In this document: positions 34,814 to 43,002 of the stretch, in pieces
Position numbering within the stretch: the first letter of the stretch is position 1
How the letters are laid out: each line of letters starts with the position of its first letter
Source: UBA2705 sp963977105
GTDB taxonomy: Bacteria > Pseudomonadota > Alphaproteobacteria > Micavibrionales > Micavibrionaceae
Length of the DNA stretch: 64,000 bases
Direction: 5' to 3'
Assembly (NCBI GenBank): GCA_963977105.1
Contig: CAXBNI010000001.1
Location: forward strand, 1,178,001-1,242,000
Notes under the pieces: generated by a model
The model's database searches: none
What the model was told of the DNA's origin: nothing
Seen by the model: only the letters and a program-made list of their open reading frames with translations
Made by a program: the position numbers and the translations under genes

Positions 34814-34830
34814 ATCTGAACCTCGCGCAG

Positions 34831-34859
34831 TTGACATATCACAGCCATAGCACTATAAA
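34831..34859 (+). promoter_or_regulatory. Promoter of the 118-residue hypothetical gene
   Basis: Consensus -35 TTGACA (34831-34836), 17-base spacer, -10 TATAAA (34854-34859), 37 bases before the ATG. Its -35 lies 17 bases from the opposed -35 of the minus-strand gene. Confidence 0.65.
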
Positions 34860-34896
34860 CATAAAATAAAAAAGCACTACATCAAGGACCGCCTAT

Positions 34897-35253
34897 ATGT
34901 TCACCATTACACTCAATACACAGCCCGAGGCATATACGAAGCTTCACGAAAAATTTAAAGCCGCAGCGGAAATCAGCGCGGATGGCAAAACCATTACTAT
35001 CGACAATGAAACCGCAGCGCTTAAGCGCCGCTTTATTTATGGGTTTTGGCTTTCTGCACGCTGGGAAGTTCCTGTGCATATGCCGCACAGCAAAAATCAA
35101 AACCATGTGATCTTATTGCCTGCAAAGCACGTTGATACGGTAATTGATATCATGGCGGCTAAAACCGCTTTAGCGCATTTGGATAAAGACGATATTGCAG
35201 CGACATTGCACCGCGCTGGCGCGAAGGACATTCACAGCTTTGGACTAAAATAG
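34897..35253 (+). CDS. Hypothetical protein, 118 residues
   Basis: This small soluble protein has AAGGA upstream of the ATG and a near-consensus promoter, so it is very likely expressed. It has a basic middle with aromatic residues (KRRFIYGFWLSARWEVPVHM) and a helical C-terminal third. No signal peptide, no cysteines and no recognised family. It diverges from the 141-residue hypothetical gene and converges on the ABC exporter gene. Confidence 0.65.
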   Translation: MFTITLNTQPEAYTKLHEKFKAAAEISADGKTITIDNETAALKRRFIYGFWLSARWEVPVHMPHSKNQNHVILLPAKHVDTVIDIMAAKTALAHLDKDDIAATLHRAGAKDIHSFGLK

Positions 35254-35266
35254 GATAAGCCGCTGC

Positions 35267-37201
35267 TTATTCCTCGTTATCACTGCCTTCTGGCACTGCG
35301 CCAAACTGTGCTAACGGGTTCGGGTTTGCCTTAGCGTCTAGCTCTTCATTTTCGTCCTCAGGAATATCTGGTAAGAAGCCATTGCTCTGCATCTCCCATA
35401 GCCCGTGATAAATGCCTTCCATCCTCAGCAATTCATCATGCGTGCCATCTTCGACAACGCGGCCTTTTTCAAAAACGAGGATACGGTCAAGGTGGCGGAT
35501 CGTGCTTAGGCGGTGCGCGATAGCAAGAACAGTTTTGTTCTCCATGATCTTATCCAAGGCATCCTGCACAAGGCGCTCTGATTCAGAATCGAGCGCTGAG
35601 GTCGCTTCATCCAAAACAAGGATCGGCGCGTCTTTCAGTATTGCACGCGCAATAGCAATACGCTGGCGCTGCCCTACGGACATGGACTGACCGTTCGGCC
35701 CAACTGGCGTTGCGTAGCCGAGCGGTAGGTCTTTCACGAAATGATCGACATAGGCGAGGACGCCTGCTTCTTCGACTTCCGCATCAGTAGCATTTAAACG
35801 GCCAAAGCGAATATTTTCGCGCAGAGTATTATCAAACAGAGAAATATCTTGCGGGATCACGGCAATATTTTGCATCAGACTGCCTGATGATACATCTGTA
35901 ATGTTCTGCCTATCGATGAAGATCTCTCCGCCCTGTGGGTCATAAAAGCGCAGCAGCAAGTTCAGAAGCGTGGTTTTACCAGAACCAGAAACACCAACAA
36001 TACCCACTTTTTGGCGCGCGGGGATGCTTAGTTCCATTTGATCCAAAGCCTTCTGGCGCTGATTATATGCGAAGCTGATATTTTGGAAATGCAGCGCCCC
36101 CTTATCAACATCCAGTGTTTTCTCTTCAGATTTTGGTTTCTTCTGCGACAAGGTCACAAGATCACGATAGAGCACAGTGGCCGAGCGTAAATCAGTATGG
36201 GCATTCATTAATCGGCGGTAATTTTGCGCAAAGCTAATCAGCGCCATATCAATTTTAGCCAAATAAAGGAAGACCATAACCATGGAGCCGACCAAAAATA
36301 AATCATTGTCGAGCTGCATCATGATAAAGATCAGCAAAATAATAAACTGCGTCGAGACAAGCATGATCGAAAGGACGAACCATTTAAGCTCTTCCCATTT
36401 AATCACAGGGCCTTGAACTTTGAAAATATCACGTTGCGATTTGGTCAGCGTCCGCATAGAGAACGATGATAAATCATAACTCTTCACGGTACGAATATTA
36501 TTAATAAAGTCAGTTAAACGAGAAAAGAAAACGTTATCTTTTTCATCAGCTTCCTCAATACGGTTCATCAAAACGCGGTCAAAGAACTGCATCACAGTGA
36601 ACATCAAGAAAATCAATATCGCCACGCATAAGCCCGCAAGCGGGTTTAAAATTGTTAAGGCCAAAGTGGCGCCGATAAGCGTCATGGCAACGCTGATATT
36701 AATACTTTGCATTTCAAAAAAGCTCTGCATCGCGCGGCCACCTTTGCTCAGACGCGTTAATAATGCGCCTGTCGGGTGTTTTTCATGCCAATCCATTGGC
36801 ATATCAACCATGCGCATGAAATAATCTTTATAGAAAGTCGCTTTGGTAAAATGGGCCAGTTTGCCTTCTAATATGCGTGCGGGGCCATTTAATGACCAAT
36901 ACATGCCGATCAAGACCAAATAAAGTGACAGCCACATAATCGCGCCGCCAACAACATCAACCCTATCCGCATATTGAATGTGGTTAATCAACTGCCCCAA
37001 TGCGAATGGCTGCAACAATAAAGTGATATTGGCCAGAATGCCCAGTGCATAGGTTACAGGGATCCACAGACGCTGCCCATAAGCATAAAGCCAGCAATTG
37101 CGGAGCAATTCACGATAGACTTTAATGACGTTTGGCTTCTCGGATATATAATCCTCAGCCGTTTTATATTTCACTTGTTCATTTGTTTGAGATATTGCCA
37201 T
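35267..37201 (-). CDS. ABC exporter, fused permease and ATPase
   Basis: This 644-residue half-transporter is expected to work as a homodimer in the inner membrane. Residues about 40-345 hold six transmembrane helices. The C-terminal ATPase has Walker A GVSGSGKTT, signature MSVGQRQRIAIARAIL (a variant of the usual LSGGQ), Walker B ILVLDEATSALD and the H-loop AIAHRLSTI. It resembles MsbA/glucan-exporter type proteins; a lipid, polysaccharide or drug substrate cannot be told apart from sequence. The C-terminal tail is acidic. It is divergent from the DegP-type gene with a 75-base shared promoter region. Confidence 0.9.
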   Translation of the reverse strand: MAISQTNEQVKYKTAEDYISEKPNVIKVYRELLRNCWLYAYGQRLWIPVTYALGILANITLLLQPFALGQLINHIQYADRVDVVGGAIMWLSLYLVLIGMYWSLNGPARILEGKLAHFTKATFYKDYFMRMVDMPMDWHEKHPTGALLTRLSKGGRAMQSFFEMQSINISVAMTLIGATLALTILNPLAGLCVAILIFLMFTVMQFFDRVLMNRIEEADEKDNVFFSRLTDFINNIRTVKSYDLSSFSMRTLTKSQRDIFKVQGPVIKWEELKWFVLSIMLVSTQFIILLIFIMMQLDNDLFLVGSMVMVFLYLAKIDMALISFAQNYRRLMNAHTDLRSATVLYRDLVTLSQKKPKSEEKTLDVDKGALHFQNISFAYNQRQKALDQMELSIPARQKVGIVGVSGSGKTTLLNLLLRFYDPQGGEIFIDRQNITDVSSGSLMQNIAVIPQDISLFDNTLRENIRFGRLNATDAEVEEAGVLAYVDHFVKDLPLGYATPVGPNGQSMSVGQRQRIAIARAILKDAPILVLDEATSALDSESERLVQDALDKIMENKTVLAIAHRLSTIRHLDRILVFEKGRVVEDGTHDELLRMEGIYHGLWEMQSNGFLPDIPEDENEELDAKANPNPLAQFGAVPEGSDNEE

Positions 37202-37212
37202 GTGCTTCTATA

Positions 37213-37240
37213 TTGCTTATTTATATGAAAGGATTATAAA
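37213..37240 (+). promoter_or_regulatory. Candidate promoter of the DegP-type protease
   Basis: -35 TTGCTT (37213-37218), 16-base spacer, -10 TATAAA (37235-37240), 37 bases before the ATG. No heat-shock sigma-E/RpoH pattern was evident. Confidence 0.45.
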
Positions 37241-37276
37241 ATGATAACCCCTTATTTATAACACAGGATAGAAGCG

Positions 37277-38695
37277 ATGATAAAACACATTCTCATTTTT
37301 GCCCTTTTCTTTTCAATGCCACTGGCCAATACAGGCGCTAGCACAGCAAAATCAGTGCCGAAAAACACCGGTGAAATCACCCTGTCTTATGCGCCGCTTG
37401 TAAAGCGCATTGCCCCTGCCGTTGTGAATATATATACGAAACGAACCGTAACGCGGCGAGCGCATCCATTCATGAACGATCCATTTTTCAATCAGTTTCT
37501 GGGGCGCGGCTTTGGTGGATTAGAACGCCAAAGGGTTGAAGGCGCATTAGGATCAGGAGTCATTGTCGAAAAAGATGGCCTTGTCATTTCAAACGCCCAT
37601 GTCATTAAAGGCGCAGACGAAATCACCGTTGTGCTGAATGATGGGCGCGAATACCCCGCCAAGACATTATTAAGCGATGAAAATGCCGATATTGCTTTAT
37701 TGCAAATTGACCCAGGCGGTGAAGACCTTCCCTTTGCGGCGTTAGAGCCGAGCGAAAGCATGGAAGTTGGCGACCTTGTGCTTGCTATTGGCAACCCGTT
37801 TGGTGTCGGGCAGACCGTAACCAGCGGCATTGTTTCTGCGCTTGCTCGCTCGTCCCTAAATATTAATGATTTCAATTTCTTTATTCAGACCGACGCCGCG
37901 ATTAATCCTGGTAATTCTGGCGGCCCGCTCGTGTCAATGCGCGGCGGCGTGGTCGGCATTAACAGCGCAATTTATTCACGTAGTGGCGGCTCACTCGGCA
38001 TTGGCTTTTCTATCCCTTCAGAAATGGTGATGGCGATTATTTCCGCGCAGAAAAATAATCAAATTTCCGAATCTGGGCATGTGATACGCCCGTGGATGGG
38101 CTTATCAGCACAGGACGTCACGGCAGCCATCGCCGACAGCCTCGACTTAGACCGCCCCAAAGGCGCATTAATATCTGAACTGCACGAGGCAAGCCCTGCG
38201 CGCGCTGCAGGGTTAGAGCGCGGCGACCTTGTGATAGCCGTTAATGGCAAGTCAATACAAGATGCCTCTGAAATGCGCTTTCGCATCGCGACGACGCCGA
38301 TTGGAGAAAAAGTGCGCCTAACCACCAGCGCCAAGGGCAAAGAAAAGACGTTATCGTTCAAAAGCATTTCACCGCCAGAAATACCTGCGCGCGAGACAGT
38401 AACCATTAAAGGCGAAAATTACTTTTCGGGGATGAGTTTTTCAAACGTAAACCCAGCGCTGATTGAAGAATTAAGCCAAAAGCTGCCAAGCGAGGGCGTT
38501 GTGGTTAGCGCCATGGGTAAAGGCACGCAAGCCAGCCGCTTTATTCGCCTTGGTGATGTGGTCGAAGAAATTAACGGCGTCACCATAAAAAGCCCAAAAG
38601 ACGTAGAAAAAGCCATGAGCCAGAAATTAAATGGTTACCGTTTGGCTCTTACCCTAAACCGCAATGGTCAGCGCCAGCAAATTGCCCTAAGGTAG
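37277..38695 (+). CDS. degP: Do/HtrA-family periplasmic serine protease
   Basis: This 472-residue envelope protease/chaperone has an N-terminal signal peptide (HILIFALFFSMPLANTGAS). The trypsin-like domain carries His108 (SNAHVI), Asp138 (ADIALL) and Ser214 (NPGNSGGPL), so it is catalytically complete. Two PDZ domains follow (about 275-365 and 385-470), the second shorter and diverged. AGGA lies 8 bases before the ATG. rarA begins 4 bases after the stop, an arrangement common in alphaproteobacteria. The exact paralogue (DegP, DegQ or MucD-like) cannot be settled, so the symbol is approximate. Confidence 0.92.
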   Translation: MIKHILIFALFFSMPLANTGASTAKSVPKNTGEITLSYAPLVKRIAPAVVNIYTKRTVTRRAHPFMNDPFFNQFLGRGFGGLERQRVEGALGSGVIVEKDGLVISNAHVIKGADEITVVLNDGREYPAKTLLSDENADIALLQIDPGGEDLPFAALEPSESMEVGDLVLAIGNPFGVGQTVTSGIVSALARSSLNINDFNFFIQTDAAINPGNSGGPLVSMRGGVVGINSAIYSRSGGSLGIGFSIPSEMVMAIISAQKNNQISESGHVIRPWMGLSAQDVTAAIADSLDLDRPKGALISELHEASPARAAGLERGDLVIAVNGKSIQDASEMRFRIATTPIGEKVRLTTSAKGKEKTLSFKSISPPEIPARETVTIKGENYFSGMSFSNVNPALIEELSQKLPSEGVVVSAMGKGTQASRFIRLGDVVEEINGVTIKSPKDVEKAMSQKLNGYRLALTLNRNGQRQQIALR

Positions 38696-38699
38696 CGCT

Positions 38700-40028
38700 A
38701 TGAATGATTTATTGAACTTTGATAGCCCTAAGAGTGCAGCCAGTGATGGTGCGCAAAATCAGGACAAGCCCTTGGCGGAATTACTGCGCCCAAGAACGCT
38801 TGATGATGTTATCGGGCAGCAACATTTAACCGACCCTACAAAAGGGCATTTGGTAAAGTTGCAAAAACAATCACACTTACCGTCCCTTATTCTATGGGGG
38901 CCGCCGGGCTGCGGCAAAACGACGATTGCCAAGCTGCTTGTTAAGGATAATGAGGCCTATCGCTTTGAACAAATTTCCGCGATATTTTCTGGCGTTGGCG
39001 ATTTACGAGCTTTATTTGACAGCGCTAAGACGCGTAAGAAAAACGGTGTTCATACGGTATTGTTTGTTGATGAAATCCACCGCTTTAACAAGGCGCAACT
39101 TGATGCCTTTTTACCGGTATTAGAAGACGGCACATTAACTTTAATCGGCGCAACGACTGAAAACCCGTCTTTTTCACTGAACCCTGCTTTGCTTTCGCGC
39201 TGCAGCGTTTTGACGCTTAATCGCCTTGACGATGATGCTTTGGGTGAATTACTAACAAAGACCGAAGCCCATTTAGGCGTGGCGCTTAATATTGACCATG
39301 CCGCGCGCGGGGCGTTAATCAGCGCCGCCGATGGTGACGGGCGCTACCTTCTGGGCGCGATAGAAAAGCTTGCTTACCTTGAAAACGAAGCCCCGTTATC
39401 ACGCCAAGAGCTTCTAGAGTTTATTAATCGCCGGGCCCCTTTATATGATAAAAAAGATGATGGGCATTATAACCTGATTAGCGCCCTGCATAAATCCATT
39501 CGCGGCTCTGACCCTGATGCCGCTTTATACTGGATGTGCCGGATGTTAGATGGCGGCGAAGACCCGCGCTTTATTGCGCGCCGTCTTGTGCGCATGGCGA
39601 ATGAAGATATCGGCCTTGCCGACCCACAAGCCATTACGCAATGCACCGCCGCATGGGATGTTTATGAGCGCCTTGGCAGCCCAGAGGGAGAACTCGCTTT
39701 AGCGCAAGCTGCCGTTTATTTGGCATCAGCGCCTAAATCTAATGGTATTTACATGGCGTATAAAAAAGCGCTCGCCTTTGCCAAGAAAAACGGCGCACAT
39801 ATGCCGCCAAAGCATATTTTAAATGCGCCAACCAAGCTGATGGCGCAGCAAGATTACGGCGCGGGCTATGTTTATGACCACGACACACCAGAAGGGTTTT
39901 CAGGGCAAGATTACTTCCCTGAGACGTTAGGCCGTCAGCAATTTTATGCGCCGCCAGAGCGCGGCTTTGAACGCGACATTAACAAGCGCCTTAAATATTG
40001 GGCAAAAATCCGCGAAGAAAAGAATTGA
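38700..40028 (+). CDS. rarA: Replication-associated recombination protein A
   Basis: This 442-residue AAA+ ATPase of the clamp-loader family acts at stalled replication forks. Walker A is GPPGCGKTT, Walker B is LFVDEIHRFNKAQ, sensor 1 lies in IGATTENPSFSLNPALLSR, and the C-terminal RarA-specific oligomerisation domain is present (GSDPDAALYWMCRMLDGGEDPRFIARR). The region LRPRTLDDVIGQQHL at the N-terminus is typical. It starts 4 bases after degP with AAGG upstream, so the two form an operon. Confidence 0.96.
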   Translation: MNDLLNFDSPKSAASDGAQNQDKPLAELLRPRTLDDVIGQQHLTDPTKGHLVKLQKQSHLPSLILWGPPGCGKTTIAKLLVKDNEAYRFEQISAIFSGVGDLRALFDSAKTRKKNGVHTVLFVDEIHRFNKAQLDAFLPVLEDGTLTLIGATTENPSFSLNPALLSRCSVLTLNRLDDDALGELLTKTEAHLGVALNIDHAARGALISAADGDGRYLLGAIEKLAYLENEAPLSRQELLEFINRRAPLYDKKDDGHYNLISALHKSIRGSDPDAALYWMCRMLDGGEDPRFIARRLVRMANEDIGLADPQAITQCTAAWDVYERLGSPEGELALAQAAVYLASAPKSNGIYMAYKKALAFAKKNGAHMPPKHILNAPTKLMAQQDYGAGYVYDHDTPEGFSGQDYFPETLGRQQFYAPPERGFERDINKRLKYWAKIREEKN

Positions 40029-40054
40029 CATAATCCACCAATGTCTGTTAGATA
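40025..40054 (+). promoter_or_regulatory. Possible promoter of the solenoid-repeat gene
   Basis: A perfect -35 TTGACA (40025-40030) overlaps the rarA stop codon. The best -10 is TAGATA (40049-40054) at an 18-base spacing, which is weak. Confidence 0.3.
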
Positions 40055-40084
40055 TAGCTCATAATTTTATTAATTGAGGGCACC

Positions 40085-41017
40085 ATGTTCGGAATATTCA
40101 GCAAAAAAAACAAAGACAGTAAAGCTTCCTCCGCCTTAAAGCCTTATACATTCCCTACGGTTGCAGCCGATGGCTTTTTAGAGTTTTCAGACCTTGCGGA
40201 AATCACAGGCAATATTGGCGATAATGCAAAAATAAAAATCACCGGCTGTGGCGGACTTCTTGTTCGGGGCAATGTAGGCAACAACGTTGAAATTATCGTC
40301 AAAAATGGCACGGGGATGAGCAGCATCCTAAATATCGTTATCCGCAATGGCAAAGGCGCCAAGCGTTATGATGATAAAGTTTTTGAAGGCAATGTTATTA
40401 TCGAAGGGCATTGCGGCGATGATGTTAGCATAGACACACATGGCGACATTCACGTAAACACTGTCGGCAATATGCTGACCGCCAAAGCAGGTCACGAATT
40501 TACTGCCCAGCGCCTTGGTGATTACGCAACGATAACAAGCTGCTTTGACACTAAAATTCAAGGCGAGAGTGGCGAGCGCACAATCATCACCACAGGCCAT
40601 AGCGTTAAAACCGGCGATATCGGCGACAATTCAGAAATCAATGCGGGCTTTGATATAAAATGCGCTAATATTGGCGCCTACAGCGAGTGTGAAGCTGGCC
40701 ACCGCATTAAACTCAAATCCACAGGCGAGCATTGTGTTTTAGAAGCTGGCTTTGACATTAAAATTGACAATTTGGGCACATCAAGCAGCGCAGAATCAGG
40801 CCATAATTTCAAGGCCGCCCTTATCGGCGATAGCTGTAGAGTGCAGGCTGGTTTTGATATTAAGGCCACAAAGGCATTTAATAATGCTGTCCTCGATTGC
40901 AGTTTTTCTGCAAAAATTGACAGCTATATTGATGCCCCGTCACAAGCAGAAACAAAAGCAGACGCGGCAACAGAAAACAAATCTGGTAAAACCCCTCCTA
41001 ATTTTGATATCATGTAG
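40085..41017 (+). CDS. Solenoid protein with alternating 17-residue repeats, unknown
   Basis: This 310-residue protein has no signal peptide and a basic N-terminus. From about residue 127 to 280 it is built of nine consecutive repeats of 17 residues (one of 18), each opening with an IGD- or IGxxS-like turn. Repeats alternate strictly in their middle: odd ones contain AGH/SGH/TGH followed by a hydrophobic and Lys, even ones contain GFDIK or a variant (SCFDTK, CSFSAK). Residues 40-125 hold more irregular Gly/Asn-rich repeats. The pattern suggests a right-handed beta-helix with a two-turn (34-residue) period. The C-terminal 25 residues are disordered. GAGGG stands 4 bases before the ATG. It sits 3 bases upstream of a Nudix gene. 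Bactofilin-like scaffolding is conceivable, but no family is recognised. Confidence 0.8.
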   Translation: MFGIFSKKNKDSKASSALKPYTFPTVAADGFLEFSDLAEITGNIGDNAKIKITGCGGLLVRGNVGNNVEIIVKNGTGMSSILNIVIRNGKGAKRYDDKVFEGNVIIEGHCGDDVSIDTHGDIHVNTVGNMLTAKAGHEFTAQRLGDYATITSCFDTKIQGESGERTIITTGHSVKTGDIGDNSEINAGFDIKCANIGAYSECEAGHRIKLKSTGEHCVLEAGFDIKIDNLGTSSSAESGHNFKAALIGDSCRVQAGFDIKATKAFNNAVLDCSFSAKIDSYIDAPSQAETKADAATENKSGKTPPNFDIM

Positions 41018-41020
41018 GCC

Positions 41021-41599
41021 ATGCACGCCAAGTTAGAAAAAATCATCGCGACCTTCACGCCGCAAAGCGATAAAGAAAAGCTTTCGCAAGATGCTTTATT
41101 GCGCTTACTGCCCGCATTGCCGCGCTGTTTATATCGCGACCATTTCGTCCCGGGGCATATTACAGGCTCTGGTTTTTTGGTGAGTGCCGATGGGCAGCGC
41201 ATCTTGCTCAATCATCATAAGTTTTTGGATAAATGGTTACATTTTGGCGGACATGCCGATGGTGATGACGATATTTTAAATGTCGCCCGCCGTGAGGTCG
41301 AGGAAGAATCCGGGTTAAGCGATTTCGTCCTCGCTTATGAAGGCGTATTAAGCATAGACGTTCATGACATCCCAGAAAACACAGAGAAGGGCGAACCCGC
41401 CCATAAGCATTTTGATGTGATATTCTTATTCCGTTTAAATCACGGATCGAATGAAACGCCACAGATTAGCGACGAGTCGATCAAGTTAAAATGGGCGCCA
41501 TGGAATGGGCTTGCGCAGTTTTCACTTGAACCGCACCTACAATCTGCGCTAGATAAAGCCCATAAGATCTTAAAAGAGACACAGGCTGACGCAGCCTAG
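41021..41599 (+). CDS. Nudix hydrolase
   Basis: This 192-residue hydrolase of nucleoside-diphosphate-linked compounds has a Nudix box GHADGDDDILNVARREVEEE followed by SGL. It fits G-x5-E-x7-REUxEExGU except that the first Glu is Asp; the metal-binding REVEEE core is intact. An N-terminal helix-rich extension of about 45 residues precedes the fold. It starts 3 bases after the solenoid gene and is probably co-transcribed with it. Substrate is unknown. Confidence 0.9.
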   Translation: MHAKLEKIIATFTPQSDKEKLSQDALLRLLPALPRCLYRDHFVPGHITGSGFLVSADGQRILLNHHKFLDKWLHFGGHADGDDDILNVARREVEEESGLSDFVLAYEGVLSIDVHDIPENTEKGEPAHKHFDVIFLFRLNHGSNETPQISDESIKLKWAPWNGLAQFSLEPHLQSALDKAHKILKETQADAA

Positions 41600-41613
41600 A
41601 ATTTGGTTTAACA

Positions 41614-42003
41614 ATGTTTACATGGCTATCATGTCTATCTGTCGCCGCTGGTGGCGCTGTTGGCGCGGTATTACGATATGGCGTAAATCACGCCACCGTT
41701 AGCCTATGGGGCCTAAACTTTCCGATTGCGACGATGATCGTTAACATATTAGGATCGTTCATACTCGGGCTTATTGTTGGGCTGTTTGCGCATTTTGGGC
41801 AGCCCGCCCCGGCCATGCGTACATTTTTGATCACAGGAATGCTCGGCGCGTTTACCACATTCTCTACATTTTCACTCGACAGCGTTACATTATTTGAGCG
41901 TTCTCAATATGGATTTTTAGCATTTTATCTCATTGGCTCAATTGTTTTTGGCATTGGCGCCTTTCTTCTCGCAATATTTTTAGTTAGGACACTCACAACA
42001 TGA
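41614..42003 (+). CDS. crcB: Fluoride ion channel CrcB/Fluc
   Basis: This 129-residue protein has four transmembrane helices and works as a dual-topology dimer that exports fluoride. It shows the GGAVGAVLRYG N-terminal motif, the conserved NILGSFILG (pore Asn) and GMLGAFTTFSTFS (Phe-box and Na+-site region). Length is normal. No fluoride riboswitch fold was seen in the 14-base gap upstream. It overlaps the next gene by 4 bases (ATGA), indicating coupling with rluC. Confidence 0.96.
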   Translation: MFTWLSCLSVAAGGAVGAVLRYGVNHATVSLWGLNFPIATMIVNILGSFILGLIVGLFAHFGQPAPAMRTFLITGMLGAFTTFSTFSLDSVTLFERSQYGFLAFYLIGSIVFGIGAFLLAIFLVRTLTT

Positions 42004-42971
42004 GCGGCGTTCAGAATGTATCAGTAACAAAAGACGAAGACGGACAGCGCTTAGATCGCTGGCTTGGCAAACGCGGCGTACCTTTTTTCCTTGCCCATAA
42101 ATTTTGTCGCTCGGGTCAGCTACGCATTGATGGCAAACGTGCCAAGGCCGATGTTCGCCTTAGCGAAGGTCAGAATGTGCGCATTCCGCCCTATACACCA
42201 AAAGACGAAGCTCCCAGAGAGAAAAAGCCATTATCACTGCAAGATCGTGAATATATCCGTGACCTCGTGATTTATGACGACGGGCAAATCATTGCGATCA
42301 ACAAGCCCAGCGGCCTAGCCACGCAAGGCGGCACAGGCCTAAAGCAGCATGTTGACCGCCTTATCGAAGGATTGATTAAGCGTGACGGCGTTAAGCCACG
42401 CCTTGTTCACCGCCTTGATAAAGACACCTCTGGCGTATTGCTACTTGCCCGCTCAGCTGAAATGGCGCGCTTGCTGGGGCAGTCCTTTAAATCTAAGGAT
42501 ATTAAGAAAACCTATATCGGCATTTGTATGGACGTACCTGAAATACCACAAGGTGAAATTAAAGCGCCGATTTTGAAAACTGAAATGGGCCAAGACAAAG
42601 ACCGCATGGTTGTGTCAAATGAAGGCAAATACGCCCTTACTGAATATAAAACGCTCGACCGCGTCGGTAAAAATGTCGCACTCATGGCCTACCGCCCACA
42701 AACTGGGCGCACCCACCAAATCCGCGTCCACAGCACTTATATAGGCTGTCCATTAATTGGTGACTTTAAATATGGTTATGACCCCGAAGATTTCAAAGCG
42801 ATCGGCCTAAAAAAACGTTTGCACCTCCATGCTTATAAGATAAGCTTGCCTTATCCTAACGCGCCGCACAAAACGCTTGATTTAACTGCGCCGCTGCCAG
42901 ATGATTTCAAATATAATATGAAGGCCCTCGGCTTTGATACGCATATTTCAGCTGATGATTTAGAATTTTAA
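42000..42971 (+). CDS. rluC: 23S rRNA pseudouridine synthase, RluC/RluD family
   Basis: This 323-residue enzyme has an N-terminal S4 RNA-binding domain (DGQRLDRWLGKRG, residues about 10-65) and a catalytic domain with HRLDKDTSG (His137, catalytic Asp140), the GRTHQIRVH loop and a GCPLIGD segment. It isomerises uridines in 23S rRNA. RluC specificity is the likely one from its neighbourhood beside crcB and ATP12, but RluD or RluA types cannot be excluded. Confidence 0.93.
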   Translation: MSGVQNVSVTKDEDGQRLDRWLGKRGVPFFLAHKFCRSGQLRIDGKRAKADVRLSEGQNVRIPPYTPKDEAPREKKPLSLQDREYIRDLVIYDDGQIIAINKPSGLATQGGTGLKQHVDRLIEGLIKRDGVKPRLVHRLDKDTSGVLLLARSAEMARLLGQSFKSKDIKKTYIGICMDVPEIPQGEIKAPILKTEMGQDKDRMVVSNEGKYALTEYKTLDRVGKNVALMAYRPQTGRTHQIRVHSTYIGCPLIGDFKYGYDPEDFKAIGLKKRLHLHAYKISLPYPNAPHKTLDLTAPLPDDFKYNMKALGFDTHISADDLEF

Positions 42972-43002
42972 ACACAGGTTTAAGCGCAAGGAAAACCCGA
43001 AT

